From the NCBI GenBank assembly GCA_029098205.1, contig JAQXNW010000054.1, forward strand, positions 1-23,117: a stretch of DNA of 23,117 nucleotides, in the 5' to 3' direction. Under the pieces are notes generated by a model, which was not told the DNA's origin, searched no databases, and was given only the letters and a program-made list of their open reading frames with translations. The stretch is from Eubacteriales bacterium (GTDB taxonomy: Bacteria; Bacillota; Clostridia; Peptostreptococcales; Anaerovoracaceae). Below are positions 15,247 to 21,321 of the stretch, in pieces. Position 1 is the stretch's first letter, and every line of letters begins with the position of its first letter. The position numbers were made by a program, and so were the translations under genes.

Positions 15247-15249
15247 CTA
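15247..15249 (-). other. In-frame amber (TAG) codon interrupting the AAA-RyR gene
   Basis: Reading the minus strand, GGA TTC CGG GCG GTG TAG GGA CCG GAT TTT GTG AGC runs without frame change from the ATPase into the RyR half. Counted from the ATG at 16314 it is codon 356. Homologous AAA proteins, as I recall them, read KGPDF at this site, so AAG to TAG by one substitution is the simplest origin. Confidence 0.85.
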
Positions 15250-16314
15250 CACCGCCCGGAATCCCTCCTGCGCTTTCGCTTCCTTCGGAATAAATTCATT
15301 GAAATTCGAAGCTGTCGCACCAGCAAAGACAAACACACCGCCGTGCACCAGATGCGTACGCCCGTCTTTTACGAATTCTCCGTCCTGCATCGGCGCAAGA
15401 AAATATTTCAGCCATCCTCTCGGTACGCCGTTCAGCTCGGAGTCAAACTCGTCAAAGAAGATCAACGGAATCCGGTCCTTCGGCGCGGAATGCACCGCCT
15501 CATACATCGCGTCTCCAAGCTGCGACGGCTCCTTGAGCTGCGAAAGATTGAGAGAAGTCACCTGGAATTTCCCGATGCTCTTCGCCAGCTGCTTCACCCC
15601 GAACGATTTCCCGGATCCGGGAGATCCGAAAATGGCCACGGACAAAGGCGCCGGGCAGCCGTTCTCATCCTGATGCTCAAACTGGTAAATATAATCTTCC
15701 AGCAGGGATTTGATCGTATGGTAATTTTCGATCTCGTCTTTGTCCACCGTCGTAAGCTCTCCATAGTGGCAGACCGGAACATGCTGATACAGTTCTTCCG
15801 GACCATCCGTCACGATCCGCTCCGCAACGGAAAGAAAACGGCCCGGCTGCGTCTTGCAGTATTCATCCAGAATGCAGAACGGCGCCGATTTCGTAACCAT
15901 TGTCTTCATGCTTCGATCCGGCACCGGCACCTGGCAGACGGTTCCTTCATCTTTCTTCTCGATCAGCTGCCGAAGCACCGGATAAAGCTCTGCGTTCTCA
16001 TCCAGCGTCAGATGTTCGCCCCGGTTCGGCGTAAACAGAAGCATCCAGTGATTGTCTTCCCGGATCAGAGCTCCCTGCGAGTCCAGAAGAATCACCAGAT
16101 TTGAATGAAGGCGGAGCGGCCGGAGCATGTCGTTCACCGCGAGCTGCGTCAAAAATTCATCGCATGTCCGTTCATAGGAGATGCGAAGCGTAATCGGAAA
16201 ATCAAGCTGGCGGAGCTGCTGCATCGTAAGAAGCGGCACACGCTCCGGGTCATAATAATCCGAAAGTTTCATGCCCGGACGGTATTCCCGGTATTTTTCT
16301 CTTTCCATGATCAT
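15247..16314 (-). CDS. 5' part of a AAA-RyR ATPase gene (AAA ATPase core, ends at an in-frame amber codon)
   Basis: A 355-residue product with an N-terminal region of about 200 residues of no recognised family, then a AAA ATPase core. Walker A is GSPGSGKS (230-237, K236) and Walker B is LIFFDEFDS (D288, E289). A sensor-1-like stretch VFVFAGATAS follows, and the ORF stops at a TAG. The lid, sensor 2 and a RyR domain lie directly after that stop in the same frame. The truncated product lacks sensor 2 and would probably not be a normal ATPase. The frame opens at a GTG (16389), but AGGAGG nine bases before the ATG at 16314 makes that the better start. A promoter and a palindrome precede it. Role unknown; a ligand-responsive remodelling ATPase is the likely ancestral function. 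Confidence 0.8.
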   Translation of the reverse strand: MIMEREKYREYRPGMKLSDYYDPERVPLLTMQQLRQLDFPITLRISYERTCDEFLTQLAVNDMLRPLRLHSNLVILLDSQGALIREDNHWMLLFTPNRGEHLTLDENAELYPVLRQLIEKKDEGTVCQVPVPDRSMKTMVTKSAPFCILDEYCKTQPGRFLSVAERIVTDGPEELYQHVPVCHYGELTTVDKDEIENYHTIKSLLEDYIYQFEHQDENGCPAPLSVAIFGSPGSGKSFGVKQLAKSIGKFQVTSLNLSQLKEPSQLGDAMYEAVHSAPKDRIPLIFFDEFDSELNGVPRGWLKYFLAPMQDGEFVKDGRTHLVHGGVFVFAGATASNFNEFIPKEAKAQEGFRAV

Positions 16315-16333
16315 AGTTCGCATCCTCCTGAAT

Positions 16334-16343
16334 CTGTATACAG
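16334..16343. promoter_or_regulatory. Palindrome at the predicted transcription start of the AAA-RyR gene
   Basis: CTGTATACAG is a perfect 10-base palindrome, with partly symmetric flanks AA-n and n-TT. It lies 8-18 bases downstream of the predicted -10 box and just before the ribosome binding site. This is a typical position for a repressor operator. Confidence 0.4.
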
Positions 16344-16351
16344 TTTGTATT

Positions 16352-16380
16352 ATTTTATCAGAATGGATGGGCTTTGTCTT
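16352..16380 (-). promoter_or_regulatory. Promoter of the AAA-RyR gene
   Basis: On the minus strand AAGACA (16380-16375) and TAAAAT (16357-16352) are exactly 17 bases apart, matching 4/6 and 5/6 of consensus. The predicted start gives a leader of about 30 bases containing AGGAGG. Confidence 0.5.
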
Positions 16381-16417
16381 GATTTTCACCGGAACTCCAT
16401 GATAAAAAACACATTAG

Positions 16418-16426
16418 TGGTATAAT
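16418..16426 (+). promoter_or_regulatory. Extended -10 promoter upstream of tcdA
   Basis: TGGTATAAT is a TGn extension plus perfect TATAAT, about 125 bases before the tcdA ATG. The resulting leader contains GCCGGT 16439-16444 / ACCGGC 16467-16472 and a compact GCGGATTGATCCGC hairpin (16471-16484). Confidence 0.5.
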
Positions 16427-16537
16427 AGCTTTATCTTTGCCGGTCGAAGCACTCTTCTGCTGCAGAACCGGCGGATTGATCCGCTGTCACCCCTTTTTTG
16501 AATCAAATCCGAATTAAATTTCAGTCGAATATTATTT

Positions 16538-16543
16538 TACAAT
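16538..16543 (+). promoter_or_regulatory. Second -10-like box seven bases before the tcdA start codon
   Basis: TACAAT matches five of six -10 positions and is followed by seven bases and the ATG at 16551. With no Shine-Dalgarno before that ATG, a leaderless transcript from this box is possible. The -35 region is not convincing. Confidence 0.25.
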
Positions 16544-16550
16544 AAGAACC

Positions 16551-17303
16551 ATGAAAGAAAATCCATTTACACGAACCGAATTGGTTATGGGCGTTAAGCC
16601 CGTTGAAAAGCTTTCCGAAAAACGCGTTCTCCTGTTCGGGCTAGGCGGCGTCGGCGGCGCGGCACTGGAAGCCATGGTCCGCGCCGGAATCGGCGCGTTC
16701 GATCTGGTGGATGACGACTGCTTCACCTTCTCGAATCTCAACCGGCAGATCCTAAGCAAAAGAGAATTAGTAGGAACGCCGAAGGTAGACGCGGCGGAGC
16801 AGCGGATCCGGGAAATAAACCCAGGCTGCCGGGTCCGGAAATACAAAATGTTCTATCTTCCGGAAACCCGGGGCGCGCTCAATTTTAAAGATTACGATTA
16901 TATCGTCGACTGCATCGACACCGTGAAAGCGAAAATCGACATTATTCTAAGAGCCACGGAGGCGGGTGTGCCGGTGATCTCCGCGATGGGATGCGGAAAC
17001 CGCTTTGACCCATCGAAGCTCACCGTCACCGATATATATAAGACGGAGAACGACCGCCTTGCGAAAGCCGTCCGAAGAGAGCTCCGGAAGCAGGGCGTTT
17101 CTTCTCTCCCGGTTGTTTATTCCACTGAACCTGCATACCGCCCTCATTATGAAGAGGTCTACGGCTCCGGAGAAAATAAGCTGGAAGAAGAATACGCCGG
17201 AAAACGCCTGCCGCCCGGATCGACCCCGTTCGTCCCGAACGCAGCAGGGATCTTGCTCGCTTCGGTCGTAGCAAGAGAGCTTTCGGGATTTTCCAGAGAT
17301 TAA
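16551..17303 (+). CDS. tcdA: tRNA threonylcarbamoyladenosine dehydratase (ThiF/E1-like)
   Basis: An ATP-dependent enzyme that cyclises the t6A37 modification of ANN-decoding tRNAs to the hydantoin form ct6A. The 250-residue length fits TcdA/YgdL. The nucleotide-binding loop is GLGGVGG (30-36). The E1-type arginine finger is SNLNRQ (61-66, R65), followed by KVDAAEQRI. The TcdA-specific stretch GCGNRFDPSKLTVTDIYKTENDRLAKAVRRELRK and VVYSTEPA is present. VPNAAGILLASVVARE near the end is also typical. No SD precedes the ATG at 16551. An extended -10 lies 125 bases upstream and a second -10-like box at 16538. It is divergent from the AAA-RyR gene and followed by a heat-shock gene with its own promoter. 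Confidence 0.93.
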   Translation: MKENPFTRTELVMGVKPVEKLSEKRVLLFGLGGVGGAALEAMVRAGIGAFDLVDDDCFTFSNLNRQILSKRELVGTPKVDAAEQRIREINPGCRVRKYKMFYLPETRGALNFKDYDYIVDCIDTVKAKIDIILRATEAGVPVISAMGCGNRFDPSKLTVTDIYKTENDRLAKAVRRELRKQGVSSLPVVYSTEPAYRPHYEEVYGSGENKLEEEYAGKRLPPGSTPFVPNAAGILLASVVARELSGFSRD

Positions 17304-17432
17304 TGCTGAGAGAACCCCGTTTCACAGCCGAAAAACATACCGAAGGAAATAATCCCGCCTGTCCGAAGGACCACCGCTTCGAAAACGGTGATCTGTTTTA
17401 ATTTTTTGGTAAAAAATAAAAAATTAAAAATT

Positions 17433-17459
17433 TTAGCACTCACCTATTGACAGTGCTAA
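17433..17459 (+). promoter_or_regulatory. CIRCE operator (HrcA binding site)
   Basis: TTAGCACTC, nine spacer bases, CAGTGCTAA. This matches CIRCE (TTAGCACTC-N9-GAGTGCTAA) at 17 of 18 arm positions. It overlaps the -35 box of the hsp20 promoter, so HrcA binding would exclude RNA polymerase. Confidence 0.93.
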
Positions 17460-17474
17460 CAAAATGACTATAAT
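17447..17474 (+). promoter_or_regulatory. Consensus promoter of hsp20
   Basis: Perfect TTGACA (17447-17452) and perfect TATAAT (17469-17474) separated by 16 bases. The -35 lies inside the right half of the CIRCE element. This is the strongest promoter in the window, as expected for a repressed heat-shock gene. Confidence 0.92.
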
Positions 17475-17504
17475 AAGAATTGTCAAAAGGGATAAGGATA
17501 AACG

Positions 17505-17524
17505 AGGATCCCGAAAGGGATCCT
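17505..17524 (+). other. Stable GAAA-tetraloop hairpin in the hsp20 leader
   Basis: AGGATCCC-GAAA-GGGATCCT is a perfect eight-base-pair stem capped by a GNRA tetraloop, about 20 bases upstream of the SD (AAGGAGG, 17545-17551). It may stabilise the mRNA. It does not pair with the SD, so it is not an obvious RNA thermometer. Confidence 0.6.
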
Positions 17525-17559
17525 GAGATTTGATAAGATGTTCGAAGGAGGCATGACAT

Positions 17560-17988
17560 ATGATGATGGTACCGAGCATTTTCAGAAATGGTTTCTTTGA
17601 TGACTTTGATAATTTTATGGATTGGCCGACAGGAACGAGAACGGATGGTTCTCTTATGAAAAGCGATGTGAAAGACGCGGGGGATCATTACGAACTCACG
17701 ATGGATCTTCCAGGGTTCGACAAGAATGATGTCAAACTGGGACTGAAAGACGGTGTGCTCCGCTTCGAAGCGACGAAGAAGAATTCGAACGATGAGAAGG
17801 ATCCGGACGGAAAGTACATCCGGAAGGAAAGATTCGAAGGCACCTGCCAGAGAAGCTTCTATGTCGGCGATCAGATCACAGAGGATGATGTGAAAGCAAA
17901 ATTCGACAACGGTGTTCTGACCGTTGAGATTCCTAAGAAAGAGGATAAGGAAATCGCTGAAAACAAGTATATTCCGATTGAAGGCTGA
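17560..17988 (+). CDS. Hsp20/alpha-crystallin family small heat-shock protein
   Basis: An ATP-independent holdase chaperone of 142 residues, cytosolic, that forms oligomers and keeps unfolding proteins soluble. The N-terminal arm is short (MVPSIFRNGFFDDF). The alpha-crystallin domain spans about 35-130, with DLPGFDKNDVKL (49-60), the Arg-containing CQRSFYVGDQI, and FDNGVLTVEIPKKE at the end. The C-terminal tail carries an I-P-I oligomerisation motif at 138-140. AAGGAGG lies eight bases before the ATG at 17560; the next two ATG codons are alternatives. Control is by HrcA through the CIRCE/-35 overlap. The gene is monocistronic, ending at the terminator at 18070. Confidence 0.95.
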   Translation: MMMVPSIFRNGFFDDFDNFMDWPTGTRTDGSLMKSDVKDAGDHYELTMDLPGFDKNDVKLGLKDGVLRFEATKKNSNDEKDPDGKYIRKERFEGTCQRSFYVGDQITEDDVKAKFDNGVLTVEIPKKEDKEIAENKYIPIEG

Positions 17989-18069
17989 TGAAATCGGCCG
18001 GGCATGAGCCGGGATACTTCGAGAAAAGATTCCACCTTACATGTCCGTATCGGATTATGTGAGTTTTAG

Positions 18070-18115
18070 ATGCCGCGGGGGGATTGCAAAATACCCCCTG
18101 CGGCATTTTTCTTTT
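18070..18115 (+). terminator. Rho-independent terminator of hsp20
   Basis: ATGCCGC followed by six Gs pairs with CCCCCT-GCGGCAT, a stem of about 13 bp including one G-U pair (18070-18106). It is followed by TTTTCTTTTT. Confidence 0.88.
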
Positions 18116-18153
18116 TAAAATCGTTTAATTCCGGTCCGAATTCAAAAAAAGCT

Positions 18154-18182
18154 TTGATATTTCTGTTTAGTCGCTATACACT
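18154..18182 (+). promoter_or_regulatory. Promoter of the marR gene
   Basis: TTGATA (18154-18159) and TACACT (18177-18182) with a 17-base spacer; TATACA at 18175-18180 with a 15-base spacer is an alternative. The GTTTAG operator half-sites overlap and follow this promoter. Confidence 0.45.
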
Positions 18183-18210
18183 TAGCACATAAGAGTTTAG
18201 AGACTAAACA
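18164..18210 (+). promoter_or_regulatory. Likely MarR autoregulatory operator (three GTTTAG half-sites)
   Basis: GTTTAG-AGA-CTAAAC (18195-18209) is a perfect interrupted palindrome. A further half-site TGTTTAGTC (18164-18172) is the exact complement of GACTAAACA (18202-18210), so outer and inner dyads are both present. It overlaps or immediately follows the promoter and lies about 60 bases before the MarR start codon. Palindromes of this kind are the usual target of MarR dimers. Confidence 0.55.
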
Positions 18211-18266
18211 CATCGGCGGAACGCCGGCCGCAATTTGGCGTTCACGGACGAAAACAGGAGATATTT

Positions 18267-18761
18267 ATGACATACGATCTCAATGAAAACGCTGCACTTC
18301 ATTCTCAGAAAGGCAGTACTACACTGGGAGATTCATTTTTGAAAGTCGCGACCGGTTTTTCCGATCTCGACCGGAACAGCGAAATCCACCTCGGCGGAGA
18401 TTCCTACGTCAACAGCGAAATGCAGATTGTAAAGCTGATTCAGGAAAATCCGGAGATTACCACAACTACGATCGCGGACATTCTCGGAATTACGAAAGGC
18501 GCGGTTTCCCAGTTCACCGGAAAGCTGGAGAAGAAAAACATTCTGACAAAGGAAAAATCACCGGAAAACCAGTCCCGCATTCTTTTCCGTCTGACCGAGA
18601 AGGGCGTCCGCCTCTACGATGTCCATGAAAGCTACCCCAGGTCCCTTGATCAGGTTGTTGAAGAAGCGCTCCGCGGTGCCAGCGAAGAAAACCGCCGATT
18701 TTTGAAAAAGTTCTTAGATGAAGTCGAAAAGCGGATTCTGACAATCCATATCGATGAATGA
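18267..18761 (+). CDS. MarR family transcriptional regulator
   Basis: A 164-residue protein with a winged helix-turn-helix at about 50-120. Helices ITTTTIADILGITKGAVSQFTGKLEKKNIL are followed by the wing region SPENQSRILFRLTEKG, and dimerisation helices lie at both ends. MarR dimers usually repress their own promoter and adjacent genes until a small ligand binds. AGGAG sits six bases before the ATG. The upstream dyad (18164-18210) is a likely binding site. The stop lies 65 bases before the threonine dehydratase gene on the same strand with no terminator between, so the regulator probably controls the three-gene unit with the dehydratase and the OCD-like enzyme. Confidence 0.9.
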   Translation: MTYDLNENAALHSQKGSTTLGDSFLKVATGFSDLDRNSEIHLGGDSYVNSEMQIVKLIQENPEITTTTIADILGITKGAVSQFTGKLEKKNILTKEKSPENQSRILFRLTEKGVRLYDVHESYPRSLDQVVEEALRGASEENRRFLKKFLDEVEKRILTIHIDE

Positions 18762-18826
18762 AAAATAAACTGGCTGATAATCCATGTTTTACGCACGGAC
18801 GTTCCTGTGCGGGAAAGGAACTCATT

Positions 18827-19789
18827 ATGATCACTGCAGAAGATGTACTTGCAGCGGAAATCCGTATCGCTCCCTACCGGAACGAAATCCATCACACCCC
18901 GCTTATGCGCTCCCATTATATCGGCGATCTGTTCGGCGGCGATGTCTGGTTCAAATGTGAAAACTTCCAGAAAACCGGATCGTTCAAGATCCGGGGCGCC
19001 TTCAGCCGCCTGACCCTTCTGACTCCGGAAGAGCGCAGCAAAGGCGCGGTCTGCTATTCATCCGGCAATCACTCGCAGGGCGTAAGCTATGCGGCGAAGG
19101 TGCTCGGCATCCCGGTTCGGGTCTACATGCCGGAGAACGCGGTGCCCGCAAAAGTCGCCGCCTGCCGGGCTTATGGCGCAGATGTGACGCTGACCGGGAG
19201 CACCGGCGCGGAAGCAAGGCCGGTTGCCTTGAAAGACGCGGAGGAAAGCGGTTCTCCCTATATCGATCCCGTGGAGGATCCGGCGATCATGAGCGGACAG
19301 GGAACCGCGGCGCTGGAAATTCTCCGTGACCTTCCGGAATGCGAAAATCTGTTCGTTCCTGCCGGAGGAGGCGGACTTTTATCCGGAATTTCCGCGGCGG
19401 TGAAAGGCATCCGCCCGGACATTACCGTAATCGGCGCGGAGCCGGAGCTTTCCGCCTGCGTTGGAACATCCTTCCATCGCGGAGAAATCACCAAGGTTCC
19501 CAGAAATAAAACGCTGGCGGACGGACTTGCGGGCGACGCGCCAGGCCCGATGGCTTTTGAGAATGTCATGCACTACGTCGATGATATGGTAACCGTTACT
19601 GAAGACGAAATCCGAAACGCTACAAAGATTCTACTTACGAAAACGAAGTGCTATGTGGAGCCTTCCGCCGCGGTTTCTCTCGCAGCGATGCTGAAAGATC
19701 CGAGAGCCAAAGGAAAGAAAAACGTCTGCTTCCTCTCCGGCGGAAATGCTGATGAAAACATTCTCGCAGATATTCTGAAAAACGCGTAA
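18827..19789 (+). CDS. Threonine ammonia-lyase / serine-threonine dehydratase (PLP fold type II)
   Basis: Deaminates threonine or a related beta-hydroxy amino acid to an oxoacid and ammonia. The 320-residue short form lacks a C-terminal ACT domain, as in catabolic TdcB and EutB-type enzymes. The PLP lysine is K54 in GSFKIRGA. The substrate loop is SSGNHSQG (78-85), the phosphate loop PAGGGGLLSG (178-187), and SGGN lies near the end. The frame extends upstream to 18758, but AGGAA before the ATG at 18827 marks the true start. The OCD-family gene starts 15 bases after its stop. Dehydratase plus OCD pairs are known as EutB/EutC in hydroxyectoine use, but no other ectoine genes are seen here. Confidence 0.9.
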   Translation: MITAEDVLAAEIRIAPYRNEIHHTPLMRSHYIGDLFGGDVWFKCENFQKTGSFKIRGAFSRLTLLTPEERSKGAVCYSSGNHSQGVSYAAKVLGIPVRVYMPENAVPAKVAACRAYGADVTLTGSTGAEARPVALKDAEESGSPYIDPVEDPAIMSGQGTAALEILRDLPECENLFVPAGGGGLLSGISAAVKGIRPDITVIGAEPELSACVGTSFHRGEITKVPRNKTLADGLAGDAPGPMAFENVMHYVDDMVTVTEDEIRNATKILLTKTKCYVEPSAAVSLAAMLKDPRAKGKKNVCFLSGGNADENILADILKNA

Positions 19790-19804
19790 AGATTGGAGAT
19801 TCCT

Positions 19805-20797
19805 ATGAAAACATTACTTCTTACTCAGGAACAAGTCTCTTCTCTTTCGAATATGAAAGACGTCATTCAGGCTGTCGAAGACGGGTACAAGGCGTATAAC
19901 AGCGGCCGCGTCATGCAGCCGGATTTCATCGCCCTTCCGTTTGAAGCGCCGCGCGGCGAACTGGACATCAAAGCCGGCGTGGATCTGAACTCGGACATCA
20001 TCTCCATGAAGGCCTCTTCCGGCGGTTTTAACGAAAATCCGGAAAAATGCGGCCTCCCTGCCGGTATAAATCTCGTCGTTTTATGGGACGCGAAAACATC
20101 CGCGATTCTTACCGTCATGGATGGAAGTATGATTACCGGGTACAGAACCGGTGCGGCAGGCGCTGTATCCGTAAAATATCTGGCCCGTAAGGACGCCCGC
20201 GTTCTTACGATTATCGGCGCCGGGAAACAGGCACGGAACCAGGTCCGGGCGATCCGGGAAGTCCATCCGATTGAACAGATCGTTGTAAACAGCCGGACCG
20301 AGGAATCCATGAACCGCTTCAAGCGCGACATCGAATCGGAATTCGGAATTCCGGTAGAGATCGAGCCTTCAAAAGAGAAAGCCGTCCGCCGGGCGGATAT
20401 TCTGGCCACCGTTACCCGCGGCAAAGGAAGTGTTGTCGAAGCTTCCTGGGTAAAGCCGGGAACCCATGTAATCTGCATCGGAACCGACATGGACGGAAAG
20501 CAGGAAGTTGATTCCGAGCTTTTCCGAAAAGCAACCATCATCGTGGATGCGAAAAACCAGGCTGTATCCAGAGGTGAAACGCATGTTGCCATTAAAAACG
20601 GCGTAATCACAGAAGAAGATGTGACTGGAGAAATCGGGGAGATCTGCCTTGGAAAGCTTCCGGGAAGAACCAGCGACGAGGAAATTACGCTCTTTGATTC
20701 CACCGGCATGGCCATTCAGGACAATGTCATGGCCGCCAGTGTCTATCGAAATGCAGTAAAACAGGGAATTGGCACGGAATTCGAGTTCTTTAAATAG
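19805..20797 (+). CDS. Ornithine cyclodeaminase / mu-crystallin family protein
   Basis: A 330-residue NAD(P)-dependent enzyme. The Rossmann loop is IIGAGKQARNQ (137-147), preceded by MITGYRTGAAGAVSVKYLAR with R114. K69 in SMKASSGG and D228 in IGTDMDG fall at the positions of the catalytic Lys69 and Asp228 of Pseudomonas ornithine cyclodeaminase. The family also contains alanine dehydrogenases, ketimine reductases and EutC-like proteins, so the substrate is open. Coupling to a dehydratase 15 bases upstream suggests reduction of an imine or enamine product or amino-acid recycling. A TTG at 19793 extends the frame, but GGAG six bases before the ATG at 19805 fixes the start. The stop is TAG. Confidence 0.88.
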   Translation: MKTLLLTQEQVSSLSNMKDVIQAVEDGYKAYNSGRVMQPDFIALPFEAPRGELDIKAGVDLNSDIISMKASSGGFNENPEKCGLPAGINLVVLWDAKTSAILTVMDGSMITGYRTGAAGAVSVKYLARKDARVLTIIGAGKQARNQVRAIREVHPIEQIVVNSRTEESMNRFKRDIESEFGIPVEIEPSKEKAVRRADILATVTRGKGSVVEASWVKPGTHVICIGTDMDGKQEVDSELFRKATIIVDAKNQAVSRGETHVAIKNGVITEEDVTGEIGEICLGKLPGRTSDEEITLFDSTGMAIQDNVMAASVYRNAVKQGIGTEFEFFK

Positions 20798-21022
20798 TGC
20801 AATCTTTATCACAGCATTATCACATCGATTCGAAAATAAAATATGGAATCCCTTACCTATCCGATTTTCCATATTATCATAGCAAATCGTTATGGATAAG
20901 AATAATAATTTCGGGCGTTGTTGTTTTTGAGAAAAAACAGTACTCTATACGTATGTGAAGAAAATGTGTATTTTTAGTTAGTTTTCTTACACATTGTATT
21001 TTGCATCAATTTTCGGACGATG

Positions 21023-21058
21023 TGGATTTGTGAACTTACGATCGCTAATCCATTTTTT
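21023..21058 (+). terminator. Possible terminator inside the long spacer
   Basis: TGGATT (21023-21028) pairs with AATCCA (21047-21052), directly followed by TTTTTT (21053-21058). The stem is only six pairs with an 18-base loop, so it is weak. If real, it would end the OCD transcript or a small RNA starting near 20955. Confidence 0.35.
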
Positions 21059-21261
21059 CGAAAGGATTCGGGTTATCACATCTGAATCCTTTCCTGATTT
21101 TGTTTTCTAATCTTTTTTCTTAGCTTTGTTTCCTATTTACTCTTTTTCAGCAGAGGCAATGCTCTGATCCCGCGGTTTTTTCCTTCGCCGCAAGCAGGAC
21201 AGGAGCAGCCGTTCCGCACAGAAGACCCGGAGCAGTTTCATTTTTCAGCATTGGATCTTCT

Positions 21262-21267
21262 TATAAT
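21262..21267 (+). promoter_or_regulatory. -10 box of the symporter gene
   Basis: A perfect TATAAT 55 bases before the ATG at 21322. The -35 region lacks a consensus hexamer at 16-18 bases. The SD AGGAGG at 21309-21314 is seven bases from the start codon. Confidence 0.45.
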
Positions 21268-21321
21268 GAACTAAGAGTCGGAATAATCAATCATTTTCTT
21301 TTATCAGCAGGAGGTTTGTAA

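Larger units (their letters stand above)
20798..21321 (+). other. 524-base AT-rich intergenic region with several inverted repeats, no gene seen
   Basis: No plausible protein-coding frame. In order it holds: an inverted repeat AATATGGAA/TTCCATATT (20840-20848, 20867-20875); two competing stems AAGAAAA/TTTTCTT (20958-20964, 20982-20988) and AATGTGTA/TACACATT (20963-20970, 20988-20995); a short terminator-like stem with T6 (21023-21058); a 10-bp perfect inverted repeat GAAAGGATTC/GAATCCTTTC (21060-21069, 21084-21093); a more GC-rich stretch 21150-21235 without clear signals; and the symporter promoter and SD. It could contain a small RNA or a regulated leader. Confidence 0.6.

Noticed and set aside
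15235..15249. Frameshift between the ATPase and RyR ORFs
   Set aside because: Codon-by-codon reading shows both ORFs are in one frame; the only interruption is the TAG codon.
15247..15249. Genome-wide reassignment of TAG to an amino acid
   Set aside because: TAG is the normal stop of the Gx transporter, aminopeptidase, AlaT-like, OCD-like and symporter genes and of the RyR half itself.
17372..17408. Rho-independent terminator after tcdA
   Set aside because: CACCG/CGGTG forms only five pairs and the T-rich stretch begins several bases later and is interrupted; too weak to call.
18758..18826. N-terminal extension of the threonine dehydratase overlapping the MarR stop
   Set aside because: The extension has no SD and no family similarity; AGGAA before the ATG at 18827 and the canonical N-terminus fit the shorter form.
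21150..21320. Glycine riboswitch before the alanine/glycine symporter
   Set aside because: GGACAG occurs at about 21198, but I could not find the rest of the conserved core or the paired helices.
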